Source of the DNA: Coix lacryma-jobi var. lacryma-jobi
Lineage: Eukaryota > Streptophyta > Magnoliopsida > Poales > Poaceae
DNA: 64,000 nucleotides
Assembly: GCA_009763385.1 (NCBI GenBank)
Contig: CM019826.1
Location: forward strand, 64,355,864-64,419,863
Direction of reading: 5' to 3'
This document shows positions 10,176 to 20,475 of this stretch, piece after piece; the stretch's first letter is position 1; each line of letters begins with the position of its first letter. The translations under genes and the position numbers were made by a program. The notes under the pieces were generated by a model. That model ran no database searches. It saw only the letters and a program-made list of their open reading frames with translations, and had not been told where the DNA came from.

Positions 10176-10410
10176 CCCCGATTTTGAGGCCCAAACCGGG
10201 AAACCAGCCTTCACGACCAACCCCCGGTTTTGAGGCCCAAACCGGGAAACCAGCCGTCCATCGCCTGAGTTTTGTGGCCCAAACTCAGAAACCCGCCAGT
10301 GCCCAGGTTTTGAGGCCCAAACCTGGAAACCGTCCTCAGCCTGAGTTTTGTGGCCCAAACTCGGCAAACCCGCAGCACCCAGGTTTTGTGGCCCAAACCT
10401 GGAAACCGTC
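10176..10410 (-). repeat. Class I hairpin array (6 units), B 3' LTR
   Basis: Six units with paired arms (CCGGTTTT/AAACCGG, CTGAGTTT/AAACTCAG, CCAGGTTT/AAACCTGG) and alternating GAGGCCC and GTGGCCC loops. The partner LTR of the same element has only four units (40732-40882). Confidence 0.9.
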
Positions 10411-10783
10411 CATCGATGGTTTTTCTGTGGCTCAACCACCAAACCGAAGTCGTAGAGGGGATGCACCGCCCGTGCACCCCGTCCACCGACACATGTCCCC
10501 AGGTCCTCGACCCGAGCAACACTGTGCCCTGCAAGTCTCCGCTCATCGCTGTCCCAGGTTGTCAGCCACCACAACTGATCCTCAGGCCACCGGTCCCTCA
10601 GTCCAAGCCTCACGTCCGTCCTTCGCTGCTCCCGGTCCATCGGCACGACACGTCTCTACTTGACCTTCACCTTGCCTTCGATCATTGTATCCGTGCTCGA
10701 CACCTACACAACCCAAGCCAAAGAACATCCCAGTTGACAATCACTCATCACTTGAGACTTGGCATACACCCATGTATCCGCAA

Positions 10784-11423
10784 TCTCACCCTTGATGAGT
10801 GCATTGTCAACTACCAACACGAATCATAATGTAGAAGGAGGAGGAAGAAGGAGAAGTAGAGAACTCGTCCAAATGACCCAAAAGCATATCAAAGCCCGAA
10901 GAAGGTCAAGTGAAAGAGCAAAACAACTTGGTCCCCAAAGACATGGGCAACGGCTCGACGCGACCAAGCAAAGCAAAGCTAGCCCTCAAGAAGAGGTAGA
11001 ACAGGCTCAACACCGCTAGCAAGAAAGCTTGACATCAACTGAAATCACTAAAATCCAATCTGGAATGGTGACAGCTGAACTGCAAGAGAGCTCGATATCA
11101 AATGAGGCAAAACCAACTGAATAGCACAATCAGCTGAACACTCATCGAAGGGCACAACTGCTAGTCCCTCAAGACTAAGGCATAGAGGCTCAACACAACT
11201 AGCAGAAAAGCTCCGAACCAATTGGAAAATCCAAAATCCAAAAAATCCGAGGCAGCTGAAACTCCCCCTCCAATAGTGCACATAACCAAGATATGATTTT
11301 ATGATTTCTCCCCCTTAGTTTAAAATGCACTATCAAGTGTCTCCCCTCCAAAGGCATATGAGTTAAAAAGCAAGTTAGCAGCTTCAGGAATATAGTCGAT
11401 AGAATATGAAGATGCTCGACAAA
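10784..11423 (-). other. 3' non-coding region of element B, end next to 3' LTR
   Basis: On the minus strand this leads into the LTR through CATCAAGGGTGAGAT (polypurine tract, 10784-10798). It also has a GAGGGGGAG run near 11262-11271 and AAGGGGGAGAAA near 11307-11318, the repeated polypurine tracts typical of Sireviruses. No protein is encoded. The region is cut at 11423 by element D and continues at 29460. Confidence 0.75.
11370..11423. repeat. 54-bp direct duplication, left copy (flank of D)
   Basis: The 54 bases before element D recur at 29460-29513 after it, with two mismatches. A normal Copia insertion gives a 5-bp duplication. See the right copy and the D entry. Confidence 0.8.
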
Positions 11424-11808
11424 TGCGGATACATGGGTGTATGCCGAGTCTCGAGTGATGAGTGATTGTCAACTGGGATAATGCGCATGTTCTTTGGCTT
11501 GTGTTGTGCAGGTGTCGAGCACGGATACAGTGATCAAAGGCAAGGTGAAAGTCAAGTAGAGACGTGTCGTGCCGATGGATCGAGAGCGGTGAAGGGCAGA
11601 CGTGAGGCTTGGACTGAGGGACCGGTGGCCTGAGGATCAGCTATGGTGGCTGACAGCCTGGGACAGCAACGAGCGAAGACTTGCGGGAACGGTGTTGCTC
11701 GGGTCGAGGACCTGAGGACAAGTGTCGGTGGACGGGGTGCACGGGCGGTGCATCCCTTCTACGGTTCGGTTTGGTGGTTGAGCCACAGAAAAACGACCGA
11801 GTGGACAG

Positions 11809-12036
11809 TTTCCAGGTTTGGACCTCAAAACCTGGGTGCTGATGGTTTCTGAGTTTGGGTCACAAAACTCGGGCTGAGGACGGTTTCCAGGTTTGGGTCT
11901 CAAAACCTGGGCACTGCGGGTTTCTGAGTTTGGGCCACAAAACTCAGGCGATGGACGGCTGGTTTCCCTGTTTGGGCCTCAAAACGGGGGGTTGGTCGTG
12001 AAGGATGGTTTCCCGGTTTGGGCCACAAAATTGGGG
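11809..12036 (+). repeat. Class I hairpin array (6 units), D 5' LTR
   Basis: Units with arms CCAGGTTT/AAACCTGG, CTGAGTTT/AAACTCGG or AAACTCAG, and CCCGGTTT-type. The loop alternates TC, AC, TC, AC, TC, AC, so the array behaves as repeated pairs. The 3' LTR has the same six at 28242-28470. Confidence 0.9.
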
Positions 12037-12827
12037 GCGAAGTCCAGGAAAAGGACGAGCAGAGCGGTGGCGGCACGTGGCAGCAATCAGTGAGGTTGCG
12101 TCGAGGCAACGCTACCAGTTGTGCGGGCGTGGCCGTCGGATCACCACTATCTTTGAGTTGGTCTAGGATAGCCTTAGGGTTTGGCTGGTTCGCTCTGTAA
12201 TTAGTTAGGGGTAGAGTGGGAATTAGAATTAGGATAAGTAGAGGGAGACACCCACCTCCCATCCTATCTCAGTCATTTTCTCTTTGCCTTCTAGGTTTTC
12301 CTGCTCTCCCAATCCCCTGCTGTAGCAACTGAGATCCGCAGAGAACCATACCTCTGTGTACTGGAGATTTTGAGGAAGTGAGACCATAATCTCACTGTTG
12401 TAGCGTGTGGTAGCCACACGGTTGTAGATTGATGTGTTGATTCGCGTTTTGTTCGTGTTCTTCGCGTTCTTCGTTTCTCCGTGATTTTCCCGTCACTCGA
12501 TCTCCCTCTCTACTGTGTCTTTTCAAAATCCGTTTGAATCAACTTGTTCTTTATAGTGAGGAGATCATTTCTACTGAAGGAATTCATCTAACTCCTCATG
12601 AACAAGTAGATCGGGTTGATTTCGTTTTCATGGCGCTTTTTCGTTCATACTTCTTCCCTTTCGATTTCCTGGTGATTGAGTTGATTTGAGCGGATGATTT
12701 CTTGGGGATAGTCTCCTAACTACCTCGTGATCATCCTCTCCAATTTTGGGAACTAGGGATTTTGAGTTGAATTGGTTTTGGGGAGATTTGAGTTGAGGGC
12801 GACCAAAATCGCCCTCACTGGGCACTC

Positions 12828-13086
12828 GCGGACAGTCCGCCATTGTGCCCGCGGACAGTCCGCGCATCGGGGAGACGGCCGGAGCAGTGGCCGTGTTTCT
12901 CGGTTGTTTTGCCTCGGGTGACCGGCGGACAGTCCGCCGTTGACAGGCGTGGACAGTCCGGGCTCGAGCAGAGGACTTTCAGCAACTGTGCTGCTTCGCA
13001 CTTTTGACCGGCGGACAGTCCGCCAGGGAACCGCGGACAGTCCGCCCCTGGTGCGGACAGTCCGGGACAAAGAGTCCGGACAGTCT
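12828..13086 (+). repeat. Class II palindrome array, D 5' LTR
   Basis: GCGGACAGTCCGC repeated, together with half-degraded forms such as GTGGACAGTCCG, in the transcribed leader 420-680 bases before the LTR end. The copy in the 3' LTR is at 29206-29446. Confidence 0.88.
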
Positions 13087-13336
13087 GAGATTTGACTGTG
13101 TGTTGCGGTTTAGTGCGTTTGCTCTCTCGGCTTCTCCGCTTGGTTTTCGGACTTCTCGTTTGGCCCTAGAGTAGACCAAGGAACCTCTCTAGGTATCTTT
13201 GCTACTTGTTAGCATTGGTATTTGGGGATTTCTCGACGTAGCTTTCAATCTATGTTCGGGACTTGGTTTTTAGGGATCGAACTTGTGACGGTGCTTTTGG
13301 CGTTTGGCTTGCTATCGCTTTGTGGTGCCTCGCTGT

Positions 13337-13374
13337 GATCCTAGAGATCATCCACCCTCTTTCAAGGGTCGTGG
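13337..13374 (+). other. Covarying two-hairpin element in D 5' LTR
   Basis: GATC-CTAGA-GATC (13337-13349), then CCACCCT...AAGGGTCGTGG (13352-13374). The 3' LTR of D is truncated before this point and lacks it. Confidence 0.6.
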
Positions 13375-13507
13375 GCATCACAGTTTCGGTCGAAGCTTTT
13401 GGGGGTTGATTTGTGGGACAAAGGCCGAAGTTTCGAGAGAAATTTTTTGAGCTCCCATTCACCCCCCCCCCTCTGGTCGCCTTGCTATTGCATTCTCGGT
13501 CCTTCAA

Positions 13508-13520
13508 TTGGTATCGAAGC
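13508..13520 (+). promoter_or_regulatory. Primer-binding site, tRNA-Met type (D)
   Basis: TTGGTATCGAAGC directly after the LTR end, two changes from the plant consensus for initiator tRNA-Met. Confidence 0.82.
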
Positions 13521-13569
13521 GGGTTAAGGATCTTCCACCTTAGCCGGTTCCAGATCCACCGAAGGCGAC

Positions 13570-16172
13570 ATGGATCGTGGCGTGGGCAAACCGCCATTTT
13601 TCGATGGGACGAACTATGCGTATTGGAAGATACGCATGTCGGCCTATCTGCAGAGTATGGGTTCTACCATCTGGGATATTTGCAACTCTGCCGATTATGT
13701 GGTCTTGGCGGCTCGTGCTGCTCAGCATCAGATCGATGAGCACGATGCCAATAGCCGAGCTCGTAATGCTCTTTTCTCATGTTTGAGCATGACGGAGTTT
13801 GATCGCGTTTCTCACCTCGCTACGGCTCGGGAGATTTGGGCATCCCTCATGCGTTTCCATGAGGGAACCACTCAAGTCAAAACCTGTCTCTACGAGTCGC
13901 ACAAGCGAGAGTATGAGAACTTTCGACACATGCCTGGCGAGAGCATAGAGAGTTTATTCGCTCGCTTTCAGGTGATTGTCAACAGGATGAGGGCTAACAA
14001 GGAGCTGTTGCCTTTCGACGATCATGAGAGAGCTTTGAAGCTTTTGCACACTCTTGATCGGTCGGTGTGGGACTCAAAGGTCCAGGCGATCATCGAATCG
14101 TCTAACTATGAGACCCTCACTTGCGACGAGCTCTTCAGTAAGCTCAAGTCCAGTGAGATTGAAGCCATGACAAGGGCTTCTTATGAAAATCCTTCTGGCC
14201 CATCGATGGCTTTGCTTTCTTGCTCTTCTGCTAACCCCTCTGGAGGATTTGCACTCTCTTCTCTTCTTTCTTTCATAGAGGAGCAGCTAGAGTTCATGGG
14301 GGATGACGAGTTGGCTTTGCTCGCCAACCGGTTCTCGCGGTTCCACAACAACCGCATGAACCGTCGCCGCGGAGGAGGACGCTCGGGTTGTTTCGAGTGC
14401 GGCGACCCCAACCACTTCATCGCCAATTGCCCGAAGAAGAAAAAGGATGTCTTTGGCAAGGTGGGTCATGGGCATAAGTACGACTCCGGGAAGCGCAAGG
14501 AGAAGTACGTCCCGGCGAAGCACAAGTGGAAGGGCGGCTTCGACAAGGAGTACATCAAGACGAAGTACTTGGAGAAGGCCCAGGCTGAGCAGCGTGCTTT
14601 CTTCGCCACGCTCAGCGACATCGACGACTCAGATGACGACTCCACTTCCTAAAGCGACGATGAGTCCGAGAAGAAGAAGAGGATCGAGGACAAGCTGAAC
14701 GGCCTCTGCTTCTTCGCCGACAACAAGGGCTTCTGCACCATGACCCTCGGCAAGGAGGTCGACAGCTAGCTGTAGGAGATCCCTCGGAATGACGATGACG
14801 ACGACGACACCTCTCAGGTACCTCAGACCCCCGATGAGCTTTCTGCTGAGGTCGAGAAACTTACTGTCGCCCTTCTTAGTCAAGATAAGCTGCTTAGGCG
14901 TGCTGCTAGAGAGCGAAAGGAGTTTAGGCAGAAGTGGGAGGATACGGTGAAGGAGCTTGAATTTTTCAAGTCCAACGTAGTTGTCACTGAGGAGGACGAG
15001 TGCGAGATGTGCACCAAGCACATGACTGACCTTCTCACTTCGAGGGGGAAGTATGTTGCTTTGGTTGGAGAGGTGGATGAGCTTAAAGCTAGATCCTCGC
15101 TGTTGGGTGCGTGCAAGTCATGTGCTGGCTTGCAATCCGAGTTGGCAGAGAAGAATGCCAAGATTGTGTCTCTTGAGAAGTTCAGCTCGGATAGCACCTG
15201 TGTGTCTAGGTGCGCTTTGTGTGAGGGTTTGGAGATGGAGATTGCAAACGTGAAGCATGACAAGATGCAAACCGAGGAAGAAAACACATACCTTCGGACC
15301 ATCTTGTCATGGGTGTCTGTGGTGAGCCACAGCTTGGGATGATGATCTCCCAGTTCAAGCGTGCTGCTGGAGGTCCAGGTGTAGGCTTTGCTCAGGGTGT
15401 TGAGTGCGCTTCATCTTTTGGCAAGATTGGAGAGTCGAGTGGTCTAAACCCACGTGAGAAGCCCAACTCCACCACTACTCCCAAGCTTACCAAGATTCCA
15501 CCCAAAGATGAGGTGTTTGTTGAACCTCCGAGAGCTCCACCCAAGAAACAGTCGTGGGCTCCAAAACCAAACCACCTCAAGAACAAGCTAGACACAATGC
15601 CACCTATCCAAGAGGAGCTTATGCCACAGAAGGGCAAAGTGATCCACACCCACTACCGTGAGTACCAACAACCCCCTATGAGAGCGGTGAGGTACCATTG
15701 CGAGCACTGTGGGAGAGATGGACACTTGAGTGAGTTTTGCTTTCGGCGCAAGAGAGAGGCGCGCCGTGCAAAGGAGATGAACAACACGGACATGTACCAT
15801 CCTTTCCATGATGTACATGTGCCAAATGTTCAGAGGCGTGCTGCTAGGCCCAGAGGTCCAAAGCCTCAAGTTCCTAGGCCTAGGCCGTGAAGAGAACGTG
15901 CCCGACGGGAGCCTGCAGTTGTGGGCTATGGACCCCGTGGCAGTGGCCTTGTAGTTGAGCGTTTTCCCCCATCGCTTTTTGAGTACCGCGATGGACGCCC
16001 CTCCCGTAGCGGACCACGTTTTCCTCTACGTGGTGATCGCTCCTCTCGTAGGCGCGCTAGGAATGGTTTTGCTACTAACCGTTCTTTTGAGCAACTGGCC
16101 CAACACTGGTATAATTCCCATTTCACTCACCCCAGTGTTGGACCGTATGCTCACCCTATGTATTTTTATTGA
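13570..16172 (+). pseudogene. gag: Sirevirus gag, element D (broken)
   Basis: Opens at ATG 13570. The first 360 codons are open and include the capsid-like region and the zinc knuckle CFECGDPNHFIANC (about 14392-14433). Breaks follow: TCA to TAA at 14650, TAG at 14767 and 14773, a missing T near 15318 (frameshift), and CGA to TGA at 15888. The second knuckle (CEHCGRDGHLSEFC) is near 15700-15740. The frame ends at TGA 16170, in the same place as in A. This is the best-preserved N-terminal Gag of the three copies. Confidence 0.9.
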
Positions 16173-16177
16173 TGTAG
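16170..16177 (+). promoter_or_regulatory. Gag/pol junction TGATGTAG (D)
   Basis: TGA ends gag; ATG at 16172 is in the pol frame and is followed by TAG 16175; GGTAAAACG follows. Identical core to the junctions of A and B. Confidence 0.6.
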
Positions 16178-17496
16178 GTAAAACGATTGGAGAACGTTTG
16201 GTTGGTGGATTCCGGGTGCTCAAGGCATATGACCAGAAATGCCAAGTGGTTCTCCAGTCTTAGTCCAGTTGCCGGAAAGGAGTTTATCACCTTAGGAGAC
16301 AATAGCAAAGGTAAGGTGTTGTCTCGTGGGTCGGTGCGAGTTAATGAGCACTTTGTGTTGCGCGATGTTGCTCTTGTTTCTAATTTGCATTTTAACCTTC
16401 TTTCTGTTTTGCAACTTTTTGATGATGACTATGAGATTCGTTTTAAACCGAATCTCAGTCGCATTTTGGATCCTCAGGGCAATCTTTTATGTTTGATTTC
16501 GCCCTTTGGAAAAGTCTTTCGTGCGAATTTCTCGGAGTTGTTTGGAATTTCTCGTTGTCTTTTGGCTGGACCTTCCTCTTCTGATCTTTGGAAGTGGCAT
16601 AGGAGACTCGGTCACCTGAGCTTCGACTTGCTCGCAAGACTTAGCTCACTTGGTCTAATCCGAGGATTGCCCAAGTTGTCCATGGAGAAGGATCTTGTTT
16701 GCCATTCTTGTAGACATGGGAAGATGGTAGCCGCTCCCCACCATCCAGTGACTCAGGTCATGACTAAGCGCCCTGGAGAGCTTTTGCACATGGACCTTGT
16801 TGGTCCGGCTCGGGTGAGCTCGGTTGGGGGCAAGTGGTACGTGCTTGTTGTTGTTGACGACTTTTTGAGATATTCGTGGGTTTTCTTTTTAGCTAAGAAA
16901 ACTGAGACTTTCTCTTTTGCTCGCAATCTGATTTTGCGCCTTCAGAACGAGTTCCTTTTGAACTCGATGCGAGCTATTTGTAGTGATAATGGTTCCGAAT
17001 TCAAGAATTCGGACTTTGAGAAGTTTTGTAACTCTTTGGGTTTGGAGCATCAGTTTTCTTCCCCTATACACCGCCACAAAACGGTGTAGTAGAGAGGAAG
17101 AATCGGACCCTTGTAGAGATGGCCAGGACGATGCTCGATGAGCATAGGACTCCTAGGCGATATTGGGCCGAAGCTATGAGCACTGCATGCTATATTTCCA
17201 ATCGCATTTTTCTCCGAGCTTTCTTGAAAAAGACTTCTTATGAGTTACGTTTTGGAAAACGGCCCAAGGTGAGTTATTTTAGAGTCTTTGGTTGCCACTG
17301 TTTTATACTCAAGAAAGGCAACCTGGACAAATTTGAGTCTCGTTCTTCTGATGGTGTATTTTTGGGTTATGGCACTCATACTCGTGCATATCGTGTACAT
17401 AACCTTGATACTAATCGAGTCATGGAGACATCAGATGTCACCTTCGACGAGACCATGGTTTGTCCTTCTTCTCGTTTTGAGCGTGCAGGTGATCAT
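16178..17496 (+). pseudogene. pol: Pol of element D, part 1: protease and integrase
   Basis: Processes the polyprotein and inserts cDNA in the nucleus. Protease DSG is in WLVDSGCSRHMT; the pre-integrase zinc-binding His and Cys are in WKWHRRLGHLSF and CHSCRHGK; the integrase core has HMDLVGP (Asp at 16793) and SDNGSEFKN (Asp at 16985). A missing C near 17068 shifts the frame just before the catalytic Glu, giving an early stop at 17087. The correct frame resumes to 17496, where TRG1 is inserted after ATCAT (17492-17496). Confidence 0.9.
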
Positions 17497-19064
17497 TGTT
17501 GACTCTTTCTAACGTCGTCACTAGGAGTAGACTATGGAATCTATCCCCGGCAATGGCGCCAGAAAGGTTTGTTGGTACTTCTTAATGTAAGAAGTATAAC
17601 TAACTATTCATATGACTATTGGTAGGTTCCGCAAGCGCACAGAATAAGTCTATTGTAGCACTTCACCCGGGAGTAACCGAGTATCGTATTTATTTCCACA
17701 GGGAAGCTACTATGGCAGAACTAACACTAGGACCGCTATGAACAACTAGTGATTCTAGCAGGGTTTATCGAAAAGTATGAATGGGGGTTGGTTTCTACTA
17801 CTACTAAAAAGAAAGAAAGACTAACTACTACTAAACTAAATCGGCGGGGTCTGGCAGATGAACAGATTAATGTTTTCCTACACACTTACGAACACAACTA
17901 ACTTAGCAATAAAGATTTTATCTAGTTCTTCGAACCGTACAAACCCTCTGGACTATTTACCTCAGACGTGCACAACGAGGTTTATGATTTAAGAACTAAC
18001 CCAACTATGTGGTGGAATTCAAGGCTCCCAGGGCTGTCACCACCTGTTTGCTACCATAGCTATCCGGGGGGCTAGCCACAAACTAAGGTATAATTAGTCT
18101 AAGGCTTACACTAATATATACTACTCTAATCTTGCGTCCAAAACTAGAGCACTGATTACTCAACGAAGAACCCAAACTAGATACAAACTAAATACTAAGT
18201 TATCTATGATCGAAAGCACTCAACAAGAACAATAAGTAAAGAACTTAAAGTAAATGCTGAAAGTAGAAGAACACTAAGATAAATGAAGAAAGACTTGGAA
18301 TTATACCAGAGACTTGGAAGATCCTCTATTACAACTCTAGCTCTTCTCTTCTTCACTCTCGCTCTCACTCTAAGTCTCTCAACTAGAGTGTTCCTTCACC
18401 AGAGCTTCGCTTACAAGAGAGTGGGACTAATGAGGTGAGGTCTGAGTACAAATGAGCTCGGGGGGTCCTATTTATAGCCTAAGGGACCTATGGGGGTACT
18501 TATGGACCTAGGGTTAGGTCAGGGGGATGAGTGTGGTGGCGGGCGCCAGCCCTAGGTGGCGGCCGCCACCTCCCTGGCCGTTGGATCCACCGCCTTTGCT
18601 TCAACGGCATCCAGGAGCTCCAGAGAGGCAGTTCCAAGGTCGGTTGCATGTCCAAATAACCGTCACATGGGCAATTGGGTCATGATCCATGTGACATCCC
18701 TTCTTGGCCCTTGGATGCAATGACCTAAGTGATCAATGGCTGCAAATGAGTGTGGCATGCCTCCCCTGGATCAGTGACGTGGCAGGGGAGGAGTTTGGGC
18801 CTCACTCCCCTGGCGGCTGCCAGTGATGGGTGGCGGGCGCCACCCCACCTTGGTCCAAAGTGAGCCCAGGTGAGTGTGCTCGCCTCCTGGTGGGTCCTCT
18901 TGGTCATTTTGCTCAAAAACCCTGCAATTTCCTACATTCAAATAAAACTCAAGGACAAGTGGAAATCGTTAGTTTATAAAAGGTTTTTGGTTGATTTTAG
19001 GCCCTTGTGTTGTGTTATATGACCTTGTTGATGCTAAGAATATGACACTTAGTGAGCGTCAACA
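17497..19064 (-). mobile_element. 3' LTR of TRG1 (1568 bp)
   Basis: Terminates TGTTGACTC... on the plus strand and GCGTCAACA at 19064. It carries the perfect palindrome GGTGGCGGCCGCCACC (18555-18570) and, on the minus strand, TATA sequence CTATAAATAGGA (near 18467-18478). An internal primer-site copy lies at 17545-17561. Confidence 0.9.
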
Positions 19065-20475
19065 AGCTCCCCCAAGCTTACCCCTTGCTCGTCCTCGAGC
19101 AAGCATGGACTTGAATAATCTTGGAAACTCTGTGTTTTTGTTGTGTATGCCCATATTATTTTCATCGCCATGGAATTGGTAGCCTTCCCTGCACTCAAGA
19201 TTAGAACAAAAGACCAGCAAGAAAGAAGGTTTGTCTTTCCCTTGCCTATTTTGCTAATCAAGATATGTGGAGTTTTTGCAAGTTTTGTTCAAAAGAAAGC
19301 ATGCTTAGCAACTTCTGTGGCTCACTCAATCACTCATATTTGTATGTGGAAATGGAAGAATTATCCTCTCACTAAGACTTTTTGTGGGGTTTAATGGGTA
19401 GGATAAAATGAGCATGCAATGCTAGCATAATTTTGCTAAGTTAGACAAATGGAGCAAAGGAGCAACAAGTCATAGGTTCAGACCAGGAATGTGCGAGTGT
19501 GTGGTATTTATTGTGGCTAATACTTTCATGGCACTTCTCCTTTCTATCTCATTTGTGGGATCATGGCTATGAATGAGAGCATTTGCTCTTTTGGGTATTC
19601 TCTTCCTTCTAGAGCACTTGCTCTTTTGAATTTTCTTTCTAGAGCTCTTGCTCTTTTGAATATTCTTTTCTTTCTAGAGCACTTGCTCTTTTTTTAAAAT
19701 GATTATAGCCATGTCCCTGAGATTTTATTATGGAGCATGATATTTTTTTATGAAGTATTCGTAACAATGAATGGAAATAAAGGCATGTTGTGTGCGTATT
19801 CTCAGTGTAAGAATAGCACTATATAGGTGGGTGCAAGTGAATTCCTTGGTCTAAAAATATGACAAGTTTCTCTAGCATGACTATAAACAAAAGTCTAACT
19901 AGCTCAACACTAACATGCAGCAAGTGGAAGCTCCTACTCTAAGAGAAAAAATTATTTGGCTTTGGTAGGACTTTCTTTGCCACAGAAGTACTTAGAGCAA
20001 GTTTTTAACTTTTTCAAAATAACTACTCCACAAACTTGACTTGCTCAAGTCAAAGTAGAAACTTACTTCCGCTTTACTTAGTCTAATGCTCATGTCTCAA
20101 GTTTAGTTCTAGCATACGTTCTCCCATGATAACTCTAATGCATGGCATACATTTTTATTTAGAAAGACTTACGATGAGAGCGTTTCATTTATTACTATTT
20201 ATTTATTATTTTTTAAAAATTAAATTAACTAAGATAAAACTCAAATTTAAATTACTGAAATAAAAATAAAACTGACGGAAATAAAGATGGCAGTGATACT
20301 TACCTCGTTGACGGGGGTCCTCCCCCAAGCTGGCTTTTGGCGTGGTTGGGTTACATCCATCCCTGACGACGGTACATGTCATCCCAGTTCTGCTGGTTCT
20401 GCTTAGCCTAACTTACCTTGGTTAGCCGCTTTGGATTCCCGATTAGTGTCGCCTTCACGGTGGTTGTGGATGAAT
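19065..20475 (-). other. TRG1 non-coding region between protease and 3' LTR
   Basis: About 1.4 kb, AT-rich, with no protein longer than chance. At 19065-19076 the minus strand reads CTTGGGGGAGCT, the polypurine tract. At 19575-19695 a four-fold repeat of AGAGC-ACTT-GCTCT hairpins occurs. At 20311-20325 the minus strand has a GGGGGAGGACCCCC hairpin, followed at 20292-20306 by GAGGTAAGTATC, a strong 5' splice-site match. This region occupies the place where pol would be in an autonomous relative. Confidence 0.75.
19575..19695 (-). repeat. Tandem AGAGC/GCTCT hairpin repeat in TRG1
   Basis: Four units of about 25-45 bases built on AGAGCACTTGCTCTTTTGAA, each with complementary AGAGC and GCTCT arms, separated by TTCTTTCT tracts. 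Confidence 0.7.

Larger units (their letters stand above)
8752..10783 (-). mobile_element. 3' LTR of element B (2032 bp)
   Basis: Reads TGCGGATAC (at 10783) to GGTCCTTCA (at 8752) on the minus strand. It holds class II palindromes at 9165-9425, a class I array of six hairpins at 10176-10410, and the two-hairpin element at 8881-8917. It is about 110 bases longer than its partner LTR at 39263-41182, largely because that copy has lost hairpin units and a stretch near 41060. Confidence 0.92.
11424..13506 (+). mobile_element. 5' LTR of element D (2083 bp)
   Basis: TGCGGATACATGG to GGTCCTTCA. It contains a class I array (11809-12036), a weak GATAAGTAG at about 12233 instead of a TATA box, a class II array (12828-13086), and the two-hairpin element (13337-13374). 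It is directly followed by a tRNA-Met primer site. Confidence 0.93.

Noticed and set aside
16160..16180. Programmed -1 slippery heptamer at the gag/pol border
   Set aside because: TTTTTATTGA does not fit X-XXY-YYZ in the gag frame, and a slip there would meet TAG at 16175.
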